From assembly GCA_022843465.1 (NCBI GenBank), contig JALHNO010000013.1, positions 98,138 through 162,137 on the forward strand: DNA of 64,000 nucleotides, read 5' to 3'. The stretch comes from Pseudomonadota bacterium (GTDB taxonomy: Bacteria; Pseudomonadota; Gammaproteobacteria; Xanthomonadales; Ahniellaceae). Made by a program: the position numbers and the translations under genes. Below, in pieces: positions 55,070-64,000 of this stretch; position 1 is the first letter of the stretch; every line of letters starts with the position of its first letter. Below the pieces are notes generated by a model, which searched no databases, was not told the origin of the DNA, and saw nothing but the letters and a program-made list of their open reading frames with translations.

Positions 55070-56352
55070 CCACCATCGCCGTGTTGCCGGCGCCGCTGCG
55101 GCGGCGCGCAGTGCCCGTGCGCGTCGACAAGGTCGTGCTGGGTGGCGACGCGCCGGTTGTGGTGCAGTCGATGACCAATACCGACACCGCGGACATCGCC
55201 GCCACCGTCAAGCAGGTGGCCCAGCTGTGGCGGGCCGGATCGGAACTGGTGCGCATTACCGTGAACAACGCCGAGTCGGCGGCCGCGGTGCCGCGGATTG
55301 TCGAGAAACTGCAGCGGATGAACGCCAATGTGCCCCTGGTCGGCGACTTCCACTACAACGGACACCAGTTGCTCGAGCAGGAACCTGCCTGTGCCGAGGC
55401 ACTGGCCAAGTACCGTATCAATCCCGGCAATGTCGGCTTCGGTCGCAAGCGTGACAGCCAGTTCTCGGCGATCGTCGAGATGGCCGCGCGCTATGCCAAG
55501 CCGGTCCGTATCGGGGTGAACTGGGGCAGTCTCGATCAGGCCGTGCTGGCGCAGATGATGGATGAGAATCACGCCCGCGCCGAGCCCTGGGACGCAGCGA
55601 CCGTGATGCGCGAAGCGCTGATCCGTTCGGCGCTGGACTCTGCGCGCCGGGCTGAGGAAATCGGTCTCGCGCGCGATCGCATCGTGCTCTCGTGCAAGGT
55701 CAGCGGCGTACAGGATCTGATCAGTGTCTACCGGAATCTGGCCGCGCGCTGCGATTATGCCCTGCATCTGGGGCTTACCGAGGCCGGAATGGGCAGCAAG
55801 GGCATCGTGGCGTCGACGGCGGCGCTGTCCGTGCTGCTGCAGGAAGGGATCGGCGACACTATCCGGATTTCGCTGACGCCCGAACCCAATGAGTCGCGGA
55901 CACGCGAGGTGATCGTCGCCCAGGAGCTGCTGCAGACCATGGGCCTGCGCGCGTTCACCCCGCTGGTGACCGCGTGTCCGGGTTGCGGCCGCACCACCAG
56001 CACCTTTTTCCAGGAACTGGCGCAGTCGGTGCAGAACCACGTGCGCGAACGCATGCCGGAATGGCGGCTCAGTCACGATGGCGTCGAGAATCTCAGCCTC
56101 GCCGTGATGGGCTGCATCGTCAACGGGCCAGGCGAAAGCAAGCAGGCCAACATCGGCATCTCGCTGCCCGGCACCGGCGAGACGCCGGCGGCGCCAGTCT
56201 TTATCGATGGCGTCAAGGCGATGACCCTGCGCGGCGAGGGCATCGCCGCTGAATTCATCGCCATCATTGATGACTATGTCGAGCGCAACTACGCGCGCCG
56301 TCGCTCTGTTTCCGCGGAAGAGCCGAGGTCGGAAGCGCTTGCCAGCGAATGA
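55066..56352 (+). CDS. ispG: 4-hydroxy-3-methylbut-2-enyl diphosphate synthase (IspG/GcpE)
   Basis: This 428-residue [4Fe-4S] enzyme performs the penultimate step of the MEP isoprenoid pathway. The TIM-barrel half shows [28 protein letters not shown] and [13 protein letters not shown]. The cluster cysteines lie in [10 protein letters not shown] and [19 protein letters not shown]. The N-terminus is slightly extended relative to short forms. The ATGA overlap with the upstream PilZ-like gene is unusual for ispG and points to co-expression. Confidence 0.97.
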   Translation: MTTIAVLPAPLRRRAVPVRVDKVVLGGDAPVVVQSMTNTDTADIAATVKQVAQLWRAGSELVRITVNNAESAAAVPRIVEKLQRMNANVPLVGDFHYNGHQLLEQEPACAEALAKYRINPGNVGFGRKRDSQFSAIVEMAARYAKPVRIGVNWGSLDQAVLAQMMDENHARAEPWDAATVMREALIRSALDSARRAEEIGLARDRIVLSCKVSGVQDLISVYRNLAARCDYALHLGLTEAGMGSKGIVASTAALSVLLQEGIGDTIRISLTPEPNESRTREVIVAQELLQTMGLRAFTPLVTACPGCGRTTSTFFQELAQSVQNHVRERMPEWRLSHDGVENLSLAVMGCIVNGPGESKQANIGISLPGTGETPAAPVFIDGVKAMTLRGEGIAAEFIAIIDDYVERNYARRRSVSAEEPRSEALASE

Positions 56353-56373
56353 CCGGGCCGCGCGGTCGCCGGA

Positions 56374-57309
56374 TCAGGTGTCCTTCTGCGCGGCTGCAAT
56401 TTCCGGATCGGTGATGGCGCGGCGTGCCAGCTGGATTTCGCGACGGGCGATGTAGATGTTGGAAGCCAGGATGATCAGCGAGCCGATGATCGTCCAGCGC
56501 GTCAAAGCCTCATCGAACAGCAGATAGGCCGCAATCGACACCACCGGCAACTGGGCGAAGCTGATCGGCGTGATCGCCGAGGCATCGCCGAGTTCGAGCG
56601 CACGCGTCCACAGCATGTGCGCGGCCGTGCCGAAGAATCCGGCCGCGACGATCCACAGCCAGGTAATGCCCACCGGGTTCTGCCAGACCCAGAGCGCCGG
56701 CAGCAGACTGAGCGGCACCCAGATCAAGGTCGTGTAGAACACGATGGTGTCCGGACGTTCGCTGCGGGTCAGGAACTTGATGGTGATGGCGACCGTACCA
56801 CTCAGCGCTGCCGCCAGCAGGGCGATCAGGCTGCCAGCGCTGAAGGTGTCGGCACCTGGTTGCAGAACCACGAGGACTCCCAGGAAGCCGAGCGCGACGG
56901 CGGTCCAGCGACGTCGACGCACGACCTCACCCAGCACCAGCACGGCGCCGATGGTGACGAACAGGGGTGTCGAATACGAGATCGCCACCGCCTGCGCCAG
57001 CGGCAGATTGACCAGAGCCCAGAAGCCGGCGAGCATCGAGACCATCCCGATCGTGCAGCGGATCAGATAGAAACCGATGCGGTCGGTACGCAGGATGGAA
57101 CGGCCGTGGCGCAACAGGATGGGTAGCGCGAACATCAGTCCGAACAGATTGCGGAAGAATGCGATCTCGAAAGGGTGCAACTGGCTGGAGGCGAGTCGGA
57201 TGGTCACTGCCATGAAACCGAACAGCACCGCACTGGCGGTCATCAGCAGGGCCGCACGCAACAGGGAAGATGAAGCTGTGCGGGAATTGCGGGGTGGAAT
57301 GCTGGTCAT
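56374..57309 (-). CDS. EamA/DMT-family transporter
   Basis: This 311-residue inner-membrane protein has ten predicted helices in two EamA repeats (about 25-150 and 165-295). Typical segments are FRNLFGLMFALPILL, FWALVNLPLAQAVAISYSTPLF, VLVVLQPG and MLWTRALELGDASAITPIS. The substrate is unknown; family members export metabolites or amino acids. ATG 57309 was chosen because it begins the first helix region. The open frame upstream to 57771 overlaps the divergent lipoprotein gene. It is convergent with ispG. Confidence 0.85.
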   Translation of the reverse strand: MTSIPPRNSRTASSSLLRAALLMTASAVLFGFMAVTIRLASSQLHPFEIAFFRNLFGLMFALPILLRHGRSILRTDRIGFYLIRCTIGMVSMLAGFWALVNLPLAQAVAISYSTPLFVTIGAVLVLGEVVRRRRWTAVALGFLGVLVVLQPGADTFSAGSLIALLAAALSGTVAITIKFLTRSERPDTIVFYTTLIWVPLSLLPALWVWQNPVGITWLWIVAAGFFGTAAHMLWTRALELGDASAITPISFAQLPVVSIAAYLLFDEALTRWTIIGSLIILASNIYIARREIQLARRAITDPEIAAAQKDT

Positions 57310-57534
57310 TGAGGTGCTGGATTCTAGGGCTGGCCGGTGCAACCTGGCTGCGCTTTCAGGGGCAATATGCTGATTGCCGATGGCTCGGTGCGGGTTCAGG
57401 CCGCTGGCGCCGGCAGTGCGGGTGCATCCGTAGCCAGGCTGCGGGATCGCGACCACGGATCGATCGCACAGAAGGCGTGGCAATCCAGGAACCAGATAGA
57501 GTTGCCCGCTGAGACTCCCATGAGGATGCAAGAC

Positions 57535-57966
57535 ATGACGATAATGCGCAGCGGGTTCCTGCTTGTCCTGATCTGCCTGCTCGCATTGGGCGGCTGCAGC
57601 GCCGAACCGGATGAGGCTGCGCTGCGGCGGGTGCTGTCCGAAATGGAGGAGGCGATCGAATCCGGCAACAGTGGTGACTTCATCGATCGGCTCAGCAGCG
57701 ATTTCGCGGGCCAGGACGGGATGGATAGCCGCCAGTTGCGCACGACCCTGCTCGCCTTGAGCATGCGCCATGAAAAGCTCGGCGTGACCCTGGGGCCGGT
57801 CGCGGTCAAGCTGTTCGGTGATCGCGCGACGGTGGCGGTCGAAGTTCTTGCCACCGGCGGCAGCTGGATGCCGCAGACCGGGCAGATGTTCGATATCGAG
57901 AGTTCCTGGAAGCGGGTCGATGGCGAATGGGTATGCTTCGCTGCAAGCTGGAAGGCACGCTGGTAG
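57535..57966 (+). CDS. Small lipoprotein with NTF2-like domain
   Basis: This 143-residue lipoprotein has signal and lipobox (GFLLVLICLLALGGC), then a single domain. The pattern (EAALRRVLSEMEEAIESGN ... FIDRLSSDF ... VAVEVLATGGSW ... ESSWKRVDGEWVCFAASWK) resembles NTF2/SnoaL-like folds. The function is unknown, probably in the outer membrane or periplasmic leaflet. Several in-frame ATGs (57520, 57526, 57535, 57544) compete; AGGATGCAAGAC favours 57535. The cupin gene follows 33 bases later on the same strand. Confidence 0.75.
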   Translation: MTIMRSGFLLVLICLLALGGCSAEPDEAALRRVLSEMEEAIESGNSGDFIDRLSSDFAGQDGMDSRQLRTTLLALSMRHEKLGVTLGPVAVKLFGDRATVAVEVLATGGSWMPQTGQMFDIESSWKRVDGEWVCFAASWKARW

Positions 57967-57999
57967 CCGCGCGCCCTCGCGAATTCTTCAGGAGTAGTC

Positions 58000-58365
58000 A
58001 TGTTGCCGGCCATCATTCTGTTCAAGGATCAGCACAGCGAGCCCGAGTTCGACACGCCGCGCCCGGAGCGCAGAATTCGCGGCATTCCCCAGCGCACCAC
58101 CTGGAGTCACTACAGCAACGACAGCGGCGAAGTGTATTCCGGCGTCTGGGCCTGCGAGCCGGGCAGTTGGCGGGTCGAGATGGGGGCGCGCGAGGACGAG
58201 TTCTTCTTCGTTATCGAGGGGCGTTGCCGATTGCTGGCGGATGACGGCCGCGCTTGGGAATGCGCGGCCGGCGAATCGCTGGTGATTCCCGCCGGATTCA
58301 GCGGCACATTCGAGGTCATCGAGCCTATGCGCAAGCACTACATGATCGTGGATCGAAAAGCCTGA
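58000..58365 (+). CDS. Cupin-domain protein (DUF861/cupin_3)
   Basis: This 121-residue single-domain cytoplasmic protein has a cupin barrel: YSGVWACEPGSWRVEMGAREDEFFFVIEGRCRLL, split over two strands, and AGESLVIPAGFSGTFEVIEP. It matches the small cupin_3 group. The usual metal ligands are partly replaced (DEFFFVIEG, no HxH), so it may be a non-catalytic binding or isomerase-type cupin. An AGGAGTAGTC ribosome site precedes the start. Confidence 0.82.
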   Translation: MLPAIILFKDQHSEPEFDTPRPERRIRGIPQRTTWSHYSNDSGEVYSGVWACEPGSWRVEMGAREDEFFFVIEGRCRLLADDGRAWECAAGESLVIPAGFSGTFEVIEPMRKHYMIVDRKA

Positions 58366-58469
58366 TCGGCACCCGGCCGTGAACGGTGAAGTCGAGTCTC
58401 ACAAGCCCTTCATCGCCTGCTGATGTTGTCTGCGCGATCCTGCCAGTCCCGTTCTCTGGTGTCGCGCCC

Positions 58470-60224
58470 ATGATCCGTCGCCTGCTTGCTCTCCTGCTGG
58501 CATTCAGCGCTGTCCAGCCGGCGACAGCGTCTACCGCGCCGGGGTTGAACTGGCTGCGCTCGGATCATCTGGCGATGACCGAGGCGCGGTCGCAGCAGCG
58601 CCCGGTGATTCTCTATCTGGAGGCCGTCTGGTGCCACTGGTGCCACGTGATGGATGCATCGACCTACGGTGACCCCGAGGTACGCGCGCTGATCGAGCAG
58701 CACTTCATTGCGCTGCGCATCGACCAGGATCTGCGGCCCGATCTGGCCAACCGCTATCGTGACTACGGCTGGCCGGCGACGATCATCCTGGGTGCCGATG
58801 GCAGCGAGCTGCGCAAGCGTCAGGGCTATGTCCCGCGGGATGAGTTTCTCGCACTGCTGAGTGGCGTGCTTGCCGATCCCACGCCCGAACCGGCCGGCGC
58901 GCGGCCGGCGCCTGCGGTCAAAACGGCTGCCGAACTGAGCGAGGCGACCCGGCAACGCCTGCAACGACGCCATCGCGAGACCTACGATCCCGCGCAAGGC
59001 GCCTTGCGGTCGGCGCAGAAATACCTGGATCGCGACCAGATCGAATACGCCCTGTACCTGGCCGAAGGCGGCGATGCCGACGAGGAGGCGCGTGCGCGCA
59101 AGACCCTGGATGCGGCGCGCGCCTTGCTCGATCCGGTCTGGGGCGGCGTCTACCAGTACTCGACCCATGGCGACTGGAAGCACCCACATTTCGAAAAGCT
59201 GACGCGATTGCAGGCGGAGTACATCCGGGTCTATGCGCTGGCCTGCCTGCAATTGAAGGCACCGGGATATTGCGCCCATGCGCAATCGATCGAACGCTAT
59301 ACGCAGCTTTTTCTGCTGGACCCGGCGCGGGGTTACATGACCAGCCAGGATGCCGACCTTGAGCCCGGCAAGCACAGCGCCGGCTATTTTGCGCTGGATG
59401 ATGCCGGCCGCCGTCGCCTCGGTATCCCTCGGGTTGATCGCAGCGTCTACGCTGCCGAGAATGGCCTGATGATCGAGGCACTGGTCGCCCTGTACGAGGC
59501 GACTTCGGAGCCGGCGTACCTTGTTCGCGCACGCCGCACCGGCGAGCAGATGCTGCAGACGCGCGGCCTGCCCGCTGGCGGCTTCCGTCATGGGCCGGAG
59601 GATGTTGCCGGGCCGTTCCTGGCCGATTCGATGGCGATGGGACGCGGCATGCTGGCCTTGTACCGCGCGACCGGAGAGCGTGACTGGCTGCATCGTGCCG
59701 CAGCCGCCGGCAGCTTTATCGTCAGCAATTTCCGCTCGCAGCCGGGCTTCCGCAGTGCGCTGCGCGGCTCTTCGTCGATTGTCAGCGATTCGGGTATTGA
59801 CGAGGTGCTGGCGGTCGCGCGATTCCTCAATGTCCTGGCCCGCTACAGCGGTGACGAAGCCCATCTTGCGGCCGCCCGGCACGGCCTGCAGTGGCTGTCG
59901 GCCGATGCCTTGGCGCTATCGCGCAGTACCGAATCCGGCATCCTGCTGCTCGCTGCCGAGACAGCGTCCGAGCCACTGCACCTGACCGTCCTCGGCGCCA
60001 AGGCCGATCCGCTGGCGCAGTCTCTGCATCAGGCAGCGCTGAGGATCCCCGCCGGCTTCCGCCGCGTCGAGTGGTGGGACAGTGCCGAAGGTCCGCTGCT
60101 CAACCATAACATCGAATATCCACAGTTGCGCCGCGCCGCCGCCTTCGTCTGCACCGCGCGTACCTGCTCCACGCCGATTCACCAACCCGGACAGATTGCC
60201 GAATTTCTCGACGCAGTGCGGTGA
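58470..60224 (+). CDS. DUF255 thioredoxin-fold protein with glycan-hydrolase-like C-terminal region
   Basis: This 584-residue protein has an export signal (MIRRLLALLLAFSAVQPATAS), then a DUF255 domain with the redox motif VWCHWCHVMDASTY. It continues into a six-hairpin (alpha/alpha)6-like region (about 190-540: WGGVYQYSTHGDWKHPHFEKL, AENGLMIEALVALYEAT, GPEDVAGPFLADSMAMGRG) as in YyaL/spermatogenesis-associated-20 proteins. Such proteins are thought to act on thiols and have an uncharacterised enzymatic domain. This copy is exported, unlike cytoplasmic YyaL. The ATG at 58470 is the best start for the signal; an open frame extends to 58386. Confidence 0.85.
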   Translation: MIRRLLALLLAFSAVQPATASTAPGLNWLRSDHLAMTEARSQQRPVILYLEAVWCHWCHVMDASTYGDPEVRALIEQHFIALRIDQDLRPDLANRYRDYGWPATIILGADGSELRKRQGYVPRDEFLALLSGVLADPTPEPAGARPAPAVKTAAELSEATRQRLQRRHRETYDPAQGALRSAQKYLDRDQIEYALYLAEGGDADEEARARKTLDAARALLDPVWGGVYQYSTHGDWKHPHFEKLTRLQAEYIRVYALACLQLKAPGYCAHAQSIERYTQLFLLDPARGYMTSQDADLEPGKHSAGYFALDDAGRRRLGIPRVDRSVYAAENGLMIEALVALYEATSEPAYLVRARRTGEQMLQTRGLPAGGFRHGPEDVAGPFLADSMAMGRGMLALYRATGERDWLHRAAAAGSFIVSNFRSQPGFRSALRGSSSIVSDSGIDEVLAVARFLNVLARYSGDEAHLAAARHGLQWLSADALALSRSTESGILLLAAETASEPLHLTVLGAKADPLAQSLHQAALRIPAGFRRVEWWDSAEGPLLNHNIEYPQLRRAAAFVCTARTCSTPIHQPGQIAEFLDAVR

Positions 60225-60355
60225 CGCTGACACTGCTGCCCGCAACTGCGCCGCTGCTGCCCGCAGTTCGGCCGCGATTGGCCAGCGTTCGGGCGCAGCC
60301 GGCGGCCACAGTGCAGTCGCCGGAATGATCCGGCCTGCAATTCTCCGAGGCTGCC

Positions 60356-60652
60356 GTGAAACGTTCGATGCTGTTGTTGATTCTGTCTGCTGCTGCAGGT
60401 CTGCTGGCCACGCCGGTTGAGGCTGCCCGCAAGCCCTGCGAAGAACTGCGCGAAGAGATTGCCACCCGCATCGACGCCAAGGGCGTCACTTCCTATTCGC
60501 TGCAGATCGTCGCCCCCGAAGACGTCGCCAGCGGTCGTGTGGTCGGATCCTGCGATGGCGGTACCCGCCGCATCGTCTATGCCCGTGGCGCGGTCGCCAG
60601 AGCCGACAGCGCGCCGCTGGTGGCCAAGGCCGATCAGGGCTCGGCGCTGTAG
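60356..60652 (+). CDS. DUF1161 family periplasmic protein
   Basis: This 98-residue exported protein has a signal (MLLLILSAAAGLLATPVEA) and then the DUF1161 pattern: CEELREEIATRIDAKGV, SLQIVAPEDVASGRVVGSCDGGTRRIVYARG. The two cysteines are conserved and likely form a disulfide. The role is unknown. It begins at GTG with GAGG upstream; an ATG four codons later is an alternative. It ends just before the bidirectional hairpin at 60666. Confidence 0.85.
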   Translation: MKRSMLLLILSAAAGLLATPVEAARKPCEELREEIATRIDAKGVTSYSLQIVAPEDVASGRVVGSCDGGTRRIVYARGAVARADSAPLVAKADQGSAL

Positions 60653-60665
60653 GCGCCCCGCAAAA

Positions 60666-60694
60666 GCAAAGGCCGGGACTTGCCCGGCCTTTGC
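60666..60694. terminator. Bidirectional rho-independent terminator
   Basis: GCAAAGGCCGGG, loop ACTTG, CCCGGCCTTTGC form a perfect 12-base stem between convergent genes. On the minus strand the stem is followed by TTTTG, giving a U-run for the hydrolase transcript. For the plus strand the stop is weaker. Confidence 0.85.
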
Positions 60695-60713
60695 GTCCAG
60701 CGGGTGAGACTGA

Positions 60714-62651
60714 TCAGCGTGCGGCGTTGCTGTTCATCGTCGAATTGCGGCTGCTGTCGGTGGTCTGGGCCGGATCGCGCATGCCGCTGGTGTGGCACCA
60801 GCCGGTCTTGTGGCCGCGGTTCACACCGCTCGGCAACTGACCATAGGTCTGTTCGGTGGTGCCATCCTCGGGATCGCTTAGCAGGACATCGGTGACGACA
60901 TTGCAGTAGTCCCAGACCCAGGCACGATCGGTGAACGAGGTGGTGTAGAAGTTGGCCTTGGCGCGGGATGCGGTCGAGATGCCGGCCAGCCACGAGGACG
61001 CGCCGCTGTAGGTCATGTTGGAATTGGTACCGCAGCCGACACCGAATACGTTGCCGAGCGCCGCTGCGTTGCCGGCGAGTGCGGTGCCGCGATAGGGCGT
61101 ACCGACCGACTGGATCAGACGGCTGCCGGTCGCATTGTCGAGACCGCTCCAGTAGTAGTTGTACAGATGCAGGGATGCAGCGCCGCCCTGACTGTGGGCG
61201 ACGATGCCGTACGAGTTCCAGGTGTTGCCATAGCTCTGGATCAGGCGGGCAAAGGCATCATGTGAGCGGTTCTGGTTCAGATCCTGGAAGATCGAAGCCG
61301 AGCTGAACTGGCCGGCCACACCACCCCAGACATTGCCGGAACAATAGCCGTGCACCAGCAGCAGACGTGATCCCACGCCCTTCGCCTGTGCCGAAGCCGG
61401 TCGCGGCCCCATGCGCATCTCATCGTTCACTTCGCGCACTGGCGTACGCGCGGACTTGGGCAAGGCCGGCAGCGCCAGCGCCATCTTGTCGGCGCGTGCC
61501 ACGGTGATGAAATGATCGGGATCTTCGATGCGGACATTGCGCAGTTCGAAGGGACCGACGGCGCCTGACTTGGCGATCCAGCGGGTGTCCAGTCCGAGTT
61601 CCAGACCACCCTGATCGAGTTCGGTCATGCCGCCGATCCAGGCCACCGGTATCCTGGTCTTGGCATCACGGCTGGAAGTACCCCAGACCTCGGCGTAGCT
61701 GCGGTAGTGACCGCTCGCCTTCGAGGCGGTGACGCCCAGACGCAGGCCCACGCGGTTGCTGCTGATCAGCTTCGCCATTGCTGCCTGGCTGTGCAGGCTG
61801 AGCTGGTCGGAGATCACCGGGATCAGGTGTTCGCTGGTGCGGATGAACTCCAGACCCTTGCTGTTGCTGCCACGCACGAAGACCTGGGCATTGAAATCAC
61901 CGGCCTGATCGGCAAGAAAGTCGGCTCCGAACACGCCGTCTGCGGCCTTGCCATCCTGATGCAGGCCATCATCGAACATCGGCTGACTGCTGACCGAACC
62001 GTCGGGTCGGGTGAGCTTGAGTGAAACCTGGCGCAGCGCGCCGGCGCTCAGCAACTCGGTGCCCTTGTCCAGATCGTAGACGCTGGCGAGCATGCCGATG
62101 CGCTGTCCAACCTGCTGGTTCAATGCCACCTGCTGCGACATCAGGCGCTCATTGCCTTCACCCTCGACGAGCACGAAGCCGCGACCGGCGGTGCGCGATT
62201 CCACCGCGAGCTTCCAGGTACCGTGCGGAAGGTTTTCGAAGCTGTAGGCATCTGCGGGCACGCCCTGATCAGAGAGGCCGAAGTTGCCGCGCTGTTTCGA
62301 AAGCGCCAGCTGCTCAATCGGCTGCACCCGCTTGGAAACCGGGTCCTGCAGGCTGAGGTTCCAGGACTGGTCGCCGCTGAATGCCAGGAAGCGCAGCTTG
62401 GCGCCTTCGACCGGCAGATCGGTCTGCCAGCGGTAATGGCCGCCAGCTGATTTCTGCAGATCGACCGCGAGCAGGGCGCTCTTGGAATGCGTGGCTGCCT
62501 GGATCGGATCGACCGCAGCCATTGCGGCGAACTCTTCCGGTCCGCCCGCCAGTTGCTTGGCCGCAATGTTGGCTGACTGTGCGCTGCAGATCATCGGCGC
62601 GGACAGCAGCAGGGCGGGCGCCCATTTGAAGGAACGGTGGTACTTGCTCAC
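60714..62651 (-). CDS. Secreted lipase/alpha-beta hydrolase with large N-terminal domain
   Basis: This 645-residue secreted protein begins at GTG 62651 (GGGGAG site). A signal (ALLLSAPMICS) precedes an N-terminal beta-rich domain (about 40-390) and a C-terminal alpha/beta hydrolase fold. The fold has nucleophile AHSQGGAAS, oxyanion HGYCSGNVWGG, and GTPYRGTALAGNAAALG, as in family I lipases and PGAP1-like esterases. The Asp/His residues could be in DRAWVWDYCN and NRGHKTGWCHTSG. The substrate is unknown; a secreted lipase or esterase is likely. A bidirectional terminator lies beyond the stop. Confidence 0.82.
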   Translation of the reverse strand: MSKYHRSFKWAPALLLSAPMICSAQSANIAAKQLAGGPEEFAAMAAVDPIQAATHSKSALLAVDLQKSAGGHYRWQTDLPVEGAKLRFLAFSGDQSWNLSLQDPVSKRVQPIEQLALSKQRGNFGLSDQGVPADAYSFENLPHGTWKLAVESRTAGRGFVLVEGEGNERLMSQQVALNQQVGQRIGMLASVYDLDKGTELLSAGALRQVSLKLTRPDGSVSSQPMFDDGLHQDGKAADGVFGADFLADQAGDFNAQVFVRGSNSKGLEFIRTSEHLIPVISDQLSLHSQAAMAKLISSNRVGLRLGVTASKASGHYRSYAEVWGTSSRDAKTRIPVAWIGGMTELDQGGLELGLDTRWIAKSGAVGPFELRNVRIEDPDHFITVARADKMALALPALPKSARTPVREVNDEMRMGPRPASAQAKGVGSRLLLVHGYCSGNVWGGVAGQFSSASIFQDLNQNRSHDAFARLIQSYGNTWNSYGIVAHSQGGAASLHLYNYYWSGLDNATGSRLIQSVGTPYRGTALAGNAAALGNVFGVGCGTNSNMTYSGASSWLAGISTASRAKANFYTTSFTDRAWVWDYCNVVTDVLLSDPEDGTTEQTYGQLPSGVNRGHKTGWCHTSGMRDPAQTTDSSRNSTMNSNAAR

Positions 62652-62841
62652 GGTGACTCCCCATTGGTTGCTATCGGACCCCAGGTTGCTCACGCGACTG
62701 GGTGTTGGTCCTGCACAACGGCGCTGTTGCGCCCCCTCCCAGGGGAACCGTTGCGGCGCGGAGTGTGCGTACGGTGCCGTATGTTGGCAAGCTGCATGCG
62801 CCCTTGCAAATTTCCCGGAAATCAGATAGCGCAGCTTCCTG

Positions 62842-63387
62842 TCAACGGCGACCGCGCAGCAGGACGATCACCGCACCACTGCCCCCGTCGTTGTAGCGCG
62901 CCGAGCGAAATGCCAGCACATCGATGCGCTGGCGCAGGATGCGATCGGTCAATCCCTTCAGCACCGGGCCGCGGGCGTCCGAGCGCATGCCCTTGCCGGT
63001 GATGATCTTGACGCAGAGCCGATCATGGTCGAGGCATTCATTGAGAAAGTCGTGAATGGCACGCTTGGCGACTTCCGCGGTCATCTGATGCAGATCGAAC
63101 TCGTCGCGCACGCTGAACTGGCCGCGCCCGAGCTTCTGCAGCAGGCGCGGGTCGAGCCCGTCCTTCAGATAGCGCAGCGGCTCGGCGGCATCCGGGTCAA
63201 GCGAGTCGGGCAGGGGGTGCATCAATTCCTCGGTCACCCGCTCGTTGTCGCGCCGTGTCTGTGCCGGATCCGGGCGTGGCGGTTTCCGGCGCACGTCCGC
63301 CAGATCGGACTCGATGCGGCGCACCTCGCCGATGGCGTCATGAAACAGGCTGCGGTCGCTGTCGGAGATTCGGGGGGCTCGTGCCAT
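62842..63387 (-). CDS. Smr-domain protein (SmrA/SmrB-like)
   Basis: This 181-residue cytoplasmic protein has a charged N-terminal region and a C-terminal Smr domain (about 95-175). The domain shows [38 protein letters not shown] and GAVIVLLRG. The DLH and TGKG signatures are those of SmrA/SmrB, nucleases linked to ribosome-collision mRNA cleavage (SmrB) or of unknown role (SmrA). It is divergent from surE, which lies 147 bases away. Confidence 0.9.
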   Translation of the reverse strand: MARAPRISDSDRSLFHDAIGEVRRIESDLADVRRKPPRPDPAQTRRDNERVTEELMHPLPDSLDPDAAEPLRYLKDGLDPRLLQKLGRGQFSVRDEFDLHQMTAEVAKRAIHDFLNECLDHDRLCVKIITGKGMRSDARGPVLKGLTDRILRQRIDVLAFRSARYNDGGSGAVIVLLRGRR

Positions 63388-63534
63388 GACTGCAATGTAC
63401 CAGCGCCTCGCAGCTTCGCTGAATCGCCGTTGACGCGTAGTCGAGGATGGCCAGGATCGAATGGATTTCGGCTGAGTTCGGCTGCAGTTGCGCGGTGCAG
63501 TCCGCTAGAATCCCGGTTTTGGGAATCCGTCTTC

Positions 63535-64000
63535 ATGCATCTACTGGTCTCCAACGATGATGGCGTCGACGCGCCCGGGATTGCTGCACTCGCTGCGGCG
63601 CTTGCCGAACTCGGCCAGGTCACCGTGGTGGCGCCTGATCGTGACCGCAGCGGTGCCAGCAATTCCCTGACGCTCGATCAGCCGATCCGGGTTCTGCCGC
63701 TGGGCGATGGTCGCTATCGGGTTGCCGGTACGCCGACCGACTGTGTGCATATCGCCTTGCTCGGCTTGCTCGACAGCGATCCCGATATCGTGGTTTCCGG
63801 CATCAACAATTCGTCCAATCTCGGCGACGACGTCATGTACTCCGGCACGGTGGCTGCAGCGATGGAGGGCCGCTATCTCGGGCATCCTGCGGTGGCTGTC
63901 TCGCTGGCCAGTCAGGACCACAATCCGCTGAACTATGCGACCGCTGCCCGCGCCGCGGTGGCGATCGTGCGTCGGCTGGTCAGCGATCCGCTGCCGGCGG
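63535..64000 (+). CDS. surE: 5'/3'-nucleotidase SurE (partial, cut by window edge)
   Basis: The first 155 codons of SurE are present, and the 3' end lies outside the window. The catalytic motif [19 protein letters not shown] is at the start. It is followed by [51 protein letters not shown] and [17 protein letters not shown], matching the whole N-terminal half of the family. The enzyme dephosphorylates nucleoside monophosphates and is stress-related. In this group it is usually followed by pcm and a stationary-phase gene; that cannot be seen here. Confidence 0.95.
   Translation, partial: MHLLVSNDDGVDAPGIAALAAALAELGQVTVVAPDRDRSGASNSLTLDQPIRVLPLGDGRYRVAGTPTDCVHIALLGLLDSDPDIVVSGINNSSNLGDDVMYSGTVAAAMEGRYLGHPAVAVSLASQDHNPLNYATAARAAVAIVRRLVSDPLPA

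Overview
The window is GC-rich, densely packed chromosomal DNA from a gammaproteobacterium, most likely of the Xanthomonadales/Lysobacterales (Rhodanobacteraceae-like). Supporting this are a xanthomonad-style NfuA and a DksA with a long Lys/Ala/Pro tail and a single-Cys zinc-finger remnant. Other signs are tandem RND pumps, palindromic intergenic repeats, and a secreted protease ending in a short '-FADSFE' tail of a kind common in this order. The assignment is inferred from gene content, not from a marker gene. No tRNA, rRNA, CRISPR array, prophage or insertion sequence was seen.

Layout. 0-4.2 kb: nfuA, a NarL-type sensor kinase and its response regulator, then two small monoheme cytochromes c on the opposite strand. 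4.4-12 kb: an RND efflux operon (adaptor plus two permeases) behind a perfect 10-bp-arm palindrome. 12.1-14.6 kb: yidD, dihydroorotase and an M23 peptidase. 14.9-16.4 kb: the DksA-like protein and a cluster of composite hairpin repeats. 16.6-21.2 kb: sufE, cysS, a glycine-zipper protein, a small FHA protein and xseA. 21.3-30.1 kb: a double-receiver protein with degenerate GGDEF/EAL-like domains, the glutathione-dependent formaldehyde detoxification pair, a FemAB/GNAT-like protein, an MFS transporter and a DUF885 metallohydrolase. 30.4-31.4 kb: a 70-residue unknown protein behind a palindrome, and a six-cysteine secreted peptide next to a membrane-anchored CPYC thioredoxin-fold protein.

Two redox clusters stand out. 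At 33.1-40.9 kb (minus strand) lie an HbpS/GlcG-like lipoprotein, a 600-residue outer-membrane barrel candidate, and a 1281-residue protein joining ten CxxCH haem motifs to an LVIVD beta-propeller. At 48.2-53.2 kb (minus strand) three tightly packed genes encode: (i) a FAD/NAD(P) oxidoreductase with two cyclic-nucleotide-binding domains and sixteen ferredoxin cysteines, (ii) a membrane protein with two H-x13-H pairs typical of a dihaem cytochrome b, and (iii) an FHA-like domain, one membrane helix and ten CxxCH motifs in one chain. A perfect FNR/CRP-type inverted repeat lies upstream of this second operon. I infer an inner-membrane route from NAD(P)H to periplasmic haems that carries signal-sensing domains. 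The first cluster could extend the route across the outer membrane, but that link is a hypothesis.

The remainder includes a secreted M12-type metalloprotease, a four-gene membrane glycosylation operon (GT2, small flippase-like protein, GT-C enzyme, unknown), an unknown protein with a PilZ-like motif coupled to ispG, an EamA transporter, a lipoprotein, a cupin, a DUF255 thioredoxin-fold protein, a DUF1161 protein, a secreted lipase-like hydrolase, an Smr-domain protein and the start of surE.
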